Shown in pieces: positions 5,728 through 9,063 of a DNA stretch of 9,063 nucleotides (within the stretch, counting starts at the first letter, position 1; each line of letters begins with the position of its first letter). Location: positions 1 to 9,063 of the forward strand of contig JAHFNM010000032.1 in assembly GCA_023267415.1 (NCBI GenBank). Reading direction: 5' to 3'. The notes below the pieces were generated by a model, which did no database searches, was not told the DNA's origin, and was given only the letters and a program-made list of their open reading frames with translations. The stretch is from Candidatus Nomurabacteria bacterium. GTDB lineage: Bacteria; Patescibacteriota; Minisyncoccia; Phycocordibacterales; UBA9973. The translations under genes were made by a program, and so were the position numbers.

Positions 5728-6834
5728 ATGCCTACAAGCAAGATTTTACATCCGATAGTTACAGGACATGAGGCGACCACGACGATCGCCCCAAAAGACC
5801 AGACCATTAGCCTGAACTTGGGAACGCTCCTTTCCGAGACTCCATTAAAAGTGGAGTCTGGCAACTACGCGCATCTCCAAGGGATCATGCAAAATGTGTA
5901 CAGGGACGTAATGAACAATCCTGTTAGAAAGAAGAAATACGAGAGTTTTCTCAAAGGAGCTTTCAAGCTTGATCGCCTCTGGCGAAAAGCACGATTGCCA
6001 AACCCAGAAGAAAGGTTCCGAGTCTTCGTACTGACTTACGCTCAACAACGCCTCTTTGATGACATCATAGATGGCGATGCTCCAACAAAACCAACGGCGC
6101 AAGCAAGAGTGCTATACGCCGAAGAAAAGCTACAGCGTTTTACGGCAGGCACTTTTGACGAGTCCGACCCAGTTGAAGCTTTTGCCGTCAGAATACTCGA
6201 CGACATCCGAACGATTGATCCAACATACGTTGATACTGCAAGAGAACGGCTCGCGCTCATTATGCGTAGCATTACTTTTGACGGTCACCGCATTTTGGAA
6301 AGAGAACGAACAGGTACTTGGCAATTCTTCTCAAAGGATGAGCTTGAAAAGCACTTCTTTGATTTGGACATTGACGGCACCACAGGCCTCACGCTTTTCT
6401 TGTTTGGATTAACCGACGCTGAAAAGAACATGGCTATTATGAAGCCTCTCGGACAAGTTTCCCGAGTAGCTTACAATCTCCAAGATTTCAGCGACGACAT
6501 CATCGCAGGTCTCTGCAACATTCCAAAAGAAGATGCTGTTAGGCTTGGTATCACTGATGCCCACCTTTCCGAAGTCGTTACCGCAGGGAAAAACATTCTG
6601 CTCTACCCTGAAAATGTCCGCACATGGCTGCGCGAGCAAGTTGCTCGTGGTCAAAAGCTACTAAAAGATCATGGCAAACAACCCCTCACCCGATTGAACA
6701 TGTCTTATCCGTCAAGAAATATCGGAACATGGTTCAGAAATTACGGGTATCGCCTTGTCGTAAAAATCAAAGTTTGTAGCGGCGTATACGTTAAGGAAGC
6801 AAAGGAGGTTTTCGCTGATTTTAATGAAGTATGA
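5728..6834 (+). CDS. Class I isoprenoid synthase-fold protein, squalene/phytoene synthase-like
   Basis: 368 aa, largely helical, with no signal peptide or clear membrane span. Two Asp-rich motifs sit where a head-to-head prenyltransferase needs them to bind Mg-diphosphate. The first is FDDIIDGD (110-117). The second is NLQDFSDD (250-257), followed by GLCNIPKEDAVRLGI (261-275), which mirrors the NILRDV.ED...GR.YLP.E....G pattern of squalene and phytoene synthases. A family role would be condensing or cyclising prenyl diphosphates; the actual substrate cannot be read from the sequence. The first 45 residues are an unrecognised, low-conservation lead. The C-terminus carries a basic segment (329-348) that may contact membrane. 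ATG 5728 is bounded by an in-frame TAA at 5713-5715; there is no Shine-Dalgarno. The stop is TGA. The gene stands alone between two long hairpins, with no other isoprenoid gene in view, and could have been acquired by transfer. Confidence 0.8.
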   Translation: MPTSKILHPIVTGHEATTTIAPKDQTISLNLGTLLSETPLKVESGNYAHLQGIMQNVYRDVMNNPVRKKKYESFLKGAFKLDRLWRKARLPNPEERFRVFVLTYAQQRLFDDIIDGDAPTKPTAQARVLYAEEKLQRFTAGTFDESDPVEAFAVRILDDIRTIDPTYVDTARERLALIMRSITFDGHRILERERTGTWQFFSKDELEKHFFDLDIDGTTGLTLFLFGLTDAEKNMAIMKPLGQVSRVAYNLQDFSDDIIAGLCNIPKEDAVRLGITDAHLSEVVTAGKNILLYPENVRTWLREQVARGQKLLKDHGKQPLTRLNMSYPSRNIGTWFRNYGYRLVVKIKVCSGVYVKEAKEVFADFNEV

Positions 6835-6842
6835 TCGAGCCA

Positions 6843-6885
6843 ATATAAAAAGAGCCAATGCTTTTTGTATTGGCTCTTTTTATAT
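6843..6885. terminator. Bidirectional terminator between convergent transcripts
   Basis: ATATAAAAAGAGCCAAT (6843-6859) pairs perfectly with ATTGGCTCTTTTTATAT (6869-6885). One GU and one CG pair extend it inward, to 19 bp with a TTTTT loop. A/T-rich arm ends provide a U-tract on either strand. It sits 8 bases after the isoprenoid-enzyme stop and 18 bases past the end of the four-gene minus-strand cassette, so it can serve both. Confidence 0.85.
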
Positions 6886-6903
6886 CAAATCAATATGACA
6901 GGG

Positions 6904-7197
6904 CTAAATCCCTTTTTTATCCATGAACTTCTTAATAGGATCATTCAGTAAAGTCGGCAGTAAAACAAAACGGACAACGAGAAGCCCTAGCGCGAACAGC
7001 CATCCCGAACCTTTATAGCCAAGATAGAGAGCTACGAAAAGCGGAACCCAACCAAAGATAACCGTCAGGGCAAGCGTGACATTTTCGTTCCTGTAAGCCA
7101 ATGGCCTATCAATCACGCTCCTTAAACCTTGATGGGCAAAATATACCCCGAGCAGGTAGCTCACTAGAGCCAAGACTGTTGGTAATAAGTATTCCAT
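6904..7197 (-). CDS. Small three-TM membrane protein, last gene of the GHKL/STAS cassette
   Basis: 97 aa with three predicted membrane helices, at about 3-23, 41-61 and 65-85. A polar loop (RSVIDRPLAYRNENV, 26-40) follows the first helix and a short basic tail ends the protein (KKFMDKKGI). I recognise no family. ATG 7197 starts 2 bases after the stop of the preceding gene, and an in-frame TAA upstream fixes the start. No Shine-Dalgarno is present, so translation probably depends on coupling to the upstream gene. Its place at the end of a tightly packed operon suggests it works with the two-TM protein, for example as a membrane partner. Function is unknown. Confidence 0.75.
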   Translation of the reverse strand: MEYLLPTVLALVSYLLGVYFAHQGLRSVIDRPLAYRNENVTLALTVIFGWVPLFVALYLGYKGSGWLFALGLLVVRFVLLPTLLNDPIKKFMDKKGI

Positions 7198-7199
7198 AT

Positions 7200-7796
7200 T
7201 TAGAAATTATTGATCTCGTGGATCGCTTTTTTGAGACTCGCCAGAAGTCGAGCGTAATGACGGTCGTGAGTATTGCGAAAGGCAATAGTGAATTGAAAGG
7301 TGCGAGACATAAGCTCTCCCCCTGTCATCTCCCTCCAATACTCATTGTATCGTTCAGTCAATTCAGGTTTGAGCCGTCGGCTGCGGTGCTTAAACGAAGC
7401 TTCTAGCTGATCTCCGAGCGAGCCGATTTTCATACCCAAATCTTGCGCGATCATTGAGTTGATTTTAATACGATCGGTTTCCTCGGCACTGTTTCGGACA
7501 GCCATGTCATCAACATCAGCCTTAATTGAAACTAGGAACTCGATAGCATCCTGAACCTCATCGATCAGAAAATCTTTGATCGCTCTCTTGTTCGTAATGA
7601 TGGGACTCAAAAAGATCGGAATGAGCACGGCTACGACAAGAGCAATGATGAAGTTGGCAATATCACCAATCCCCACTTTAGTATCGAGGGTAAGATAAGG
7701 AATATCTTTGATTATTCGCCCCGCCACAAAACCCGCCAAACAGAAGATGGCGCAGCATACAATCCACCAGAAATTATCGTTAAAGAACTTACGCAT
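7200..7796 (-). CDS. Two-TM membrane protein with cytoplasmic helical domain, unknown function
   Basis: 198 aa. The N-terminus is MRKFFNDN, followed by membrane helices at about 9-28 and 47-68. From about 72 on the protein is soluble, charged and probably helical (DFLIDEVQDAIEFLVSIKADVDD, ending in a KKAIHEINNF tail). Positive charges after the second helix (NKRAIK) suggest a cytoplasmic C-terminal domain. I chose ATG 7796, which overlaps the upstream stop as ATGCGTAA (8-base overlap, typical of translational coupling), over the in-frame ATG at 7814, which would overlap the upstream gene by 26 bases. No known motif was recognised. Operon position between the DUF4325 gene and a small membrane protein suggests it is the membrane anchor, sensor or effector of this cassette; this is inference. 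Confidence 0.78.
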   Translation of the reverse strand: MRKFFNDNFWWIVCCAIFCLAGFVAGRIIKDIPYLTLDTKVGIGDIANFIIALVVAVLIPIFLSPIITNKRAIKDFLIDEVQDAIEFLVSIKADVDDMAVRNSAEETDRIKINSMIAQDLGMKIGSLGDQLEASFKHRSRRLKPELTERYNEYWREMTGGELMSRTFQFTIAFRNTHDRHYARLLASLKKAIHEINNF

Positions 7797-8127
7797 TGTT
7801 GCTCGATTTCGCAATCTCGTCCTTTACCTTTTGGAAGAGTGTAGGATCGTCGTCCGACTTAAAATCGAAATCCAAGTATTTAGCTACAGTACTTTTGCCA
7901 AACTCATCAGCAAGTCTTCCGAATGCGCCCGAAATAAACGAGGAAGCATAGCCCCATGTATCATCGAAATCAATGAAAAGCTTTTGCTTGGCTTCCATCG
8001 CTTGCGCGAAACGATCTCTTAAAAGCTCATTGTAAAAAAGCTCACCCGAGTTTTCGCCATCAGTAATGAAGCGTGCGCCTGGCGCATCAGAGAACTCCGT
8101 TGCAACTTTGATTGTGATTTGTTCCAT
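7789..8127 (-). CDS. STAS-like domain protein, DUF4325
   Basis: 112 aa, soluble. The arrangement fits DUF4325, a family related to STAS/anti-anti-sigma domains. It has a starting strand with FSDAPGARF (12-20), then SGELFYNELL (27-36), then KQKLFIDFDDTWGYASSFISGAFGRLADEFG (47-77). The IDFDD strand followed by the YASSFI turn is where STAS antagonists place their switch serine, so Ser62 or Ser63 could be a phosphorylation site; this is inference. Genes of this family often sit beside GHKL-type ATP-binding proteins, as here: the ATPase gene ends 5 bases upstream. Downstream, it overlaps the two-TM gene by 8 bases. No Shine-Dalgarno lies before ATG 8127. A role as the switch partner of the ATPase is likely but unproven. 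Confidence 0.8.
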   Translation of the reverse strand: MEQITIKVATEFSDAPGARFITDGENSGELFYNELLRDRFAQAMEAKQKLFIDFDDTWGYASSFISGAFGRLADEFGKSTVAKYLDFDFKSDDDPTLFQKVKDEIAKSSNNA

Positions 8128-8132
8128 AGGTT

Positions 8133-9063
8133 TTAGGGATGCAATTCCCAGTAGAGAAAGGTGCCGTTAAACTTATTCTGAAGTTCAACTGTCACCAAAC
8201 TAGGTAAGCTTATTTTAACATTATTTGTAATTATTGTAAAGTTTCTAATGTGAGGATTTTCTGAACATTCTTTCAGTGTTGGAAGCCCCTGCCCTCTCGT
8301 TTTATCTTTAGTTCTAGAGGTATAGATTTCTCCCGAAAACAATTTCGGAACAAGCTTTGGATTATTTCTTATAGTGAGGTCAGTTATTTCCTCAACTGCT
8401 TTAAGCAATCGTGCCTTGTAGGTATTTACAGGATTACTATTAAAGATACCGATACCCAAGTCCAAGAAAGAGAACGATGTGATGTTCGTATTCGGATCGC
8501 AATAAGTGAATATCCACCAATCGTGTATCCCCTCGGCACGGAGGTTCGCATGGTTACCCGTATTAGCCATACATTCGATCATTATCTTAAAGATCGGCTG
8601 AAACTTTCTCGCATCCTTGAAAGTATGACTGACGGCTATTTCTGCGACCTGCTTTGCGATTTCTGGATGTACCTTTTTGTGCGTCTGCTGATGGATCAAT
8701 AAGTTTTTCTCATTTTTAGGATGGTGATAGCTATGACTTACATGATCCAAAAAATTAGAGTCATCGAAGAGTTTTTTCAAATCAGGATTTAACGGGGCAT
8801 TACCAGACATATTAAGCCCGCGTGTGAAATTAATGTCTTTCACTTTAGCGATAAGCAGGGCAATAGCATCAGGGGTAAGTTGCTCTACGTTTTCCAAGTC
8901 AAAAGCGACCTGTTCCCTATTTGCAAATGTTCTAGCCACATCCTTAAAATACGCAATAACCTCTTCCGTGTTATTAACCAAGGAAAAATTAGCAGGGACA
9001 GTCTTTTCGGTTTGTGATCCTCTATCACGCGGAGTCAGGAGCAGTCGAGGTCTTTTTGCTCTT
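8133..9063 (-). CDS. STAS-like plus GHKL-type ATPase (HATPase_c) protein, 5' end probably beyond window
   Basis: At least 282 aa from the TTG at 8981, but the frame stays open to the window edge. The upstream codons read VPANFSLVNNTEEV, which looks like the natural lead-in of the domain, so the true start is probably outside or near 9063. Numbered from the TTG, residues 1-90 are STAS-like (QVAFDLENVEQLTPDAI, 24-40, and MSGNAPLNPDL, 58-68). Residues about 105-282 are a GHKL ATP-binding fold: N-box IMIECMANTGNHAN (133-146, with Glu136 and Asn140), G1 box DLGIGI (174-179) and G2 box TRGQGLPTL (228-236). No histidine-kinase phospho-acceptor helix (H-box) is evident, so an ATPase or a serine kinase of the SpoIIAB/RsbW type is more likely. 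It leads the four-gene operon. The DNA looks more AT-rich than the reductase gene, which may mean transfer. Confidence 0.82.
   Translation of the reverse strand, partial: RAKRPRLLLTPRDRGSQTEKTVPANFSLVNNTEEVIAYFKDVARTFANREQVAFDLENVEQLTPDAIALLIAKVKDINFTRGLNMSGNAPLNPDLKKLFDDSNFLDHVSHSYHHPKNEKNLLIHQQTHKKVHPEIAKQVAEIAVSHTFKDARKFQPIFKIMIECMANTGNHANLRAEGIHDWWIFTYCDPNTNITSFSFLDLGIGIFNSNPVNTYKARLLKAVEEITDLTIRNNPKLVPKLFSGEIYTSRTKDKTRGQGLPTLKECSENPHIRNFTIITNNVKISLPSLVTVELQNKFNGTFLYWELHP

Noticed and set aside
6824..6898. 24-codon ORF (MKYDRANIKR...) preceded by a perfect AAGGAGGT at 6802-6809
   Set aside because: The spacing to the ATG is 14 bases, the AAGGAGGT is explained by Lys-Glu-Val codons of the isoprenoid-enzyme gene, and the ORF runs through the terminator hairpin.

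Overview
The window looks like a chromosomal segment from a small-genome bacterium, most likely Candidate Phyla Radiation / Patescibacteria (Parcubacteria-like). This rests on three things: a secreted DUF5666-type protein with two repeats, recalled as common in that group; almost no Shine-Dalgarno sequences before the start codons; and short lineage-type membrane proteins between housekeeping genes. The placement is an inference. TGA is used as a stop (terpenoid-fold gene), which argues against the UGA-recoded Gracilibacteria/Absconditabacteria.

Layout. 1-1517 (-): 5' part of a class I ribonucleotide reductase large subunit with its own promoter, cut by the window start. 1518-1868: divergent intergenic region. 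1869-2651 (+): secreted DUF5666 repeat protein, closed by a textbook terminator. 2949-3743 (+): single-pass membrane protein of unknown function. It converges, with only 5 bp between stops, on a two-gene minus-strand operon: a D-2-hydroxyacid-dehydrogenase-like protein that lacks the usual catalytic residues (4298-5236), then a Trp/Cys-rich conserved protein of unknown function (3749-4279). 5237-5727: a 491-bp gene-free stretch with several hairpins, ending in a 17-bp perfect inverted repeat directly before the next start codon. 5728-6834 (+): a squalene/phytoene-synthase-like isoprenoid enzyme with both Asp-rich motifs, standing alone. 6843-6885: strong bidirectional terminator.

6904-9063 (-): a tight four-gene cassette read from the right edge. 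It encodes a STAS-like plus GHKL ATPase protein (its 5' end probably beyond the window), a DUF4325 STAS-like protein, a two-TM protein with a long cytoplasmic helical tail, and a three-TM small protein. Gaps are 5 bp, an 8-bp overlap and 2 bp, so the four products probably act together. The kinase-plus-STAS pairing recalls partner-switching (SpoIIAB/SpoIIAA-like) signalling, here tied to membrane proteins. This cassette is the best candidate for an undescribed system. The isoprenoid enzyme and the catalytically altered dehydrogenase operon come next. No tRNA, rRNA, CRISPR array or intact transposase was seen.
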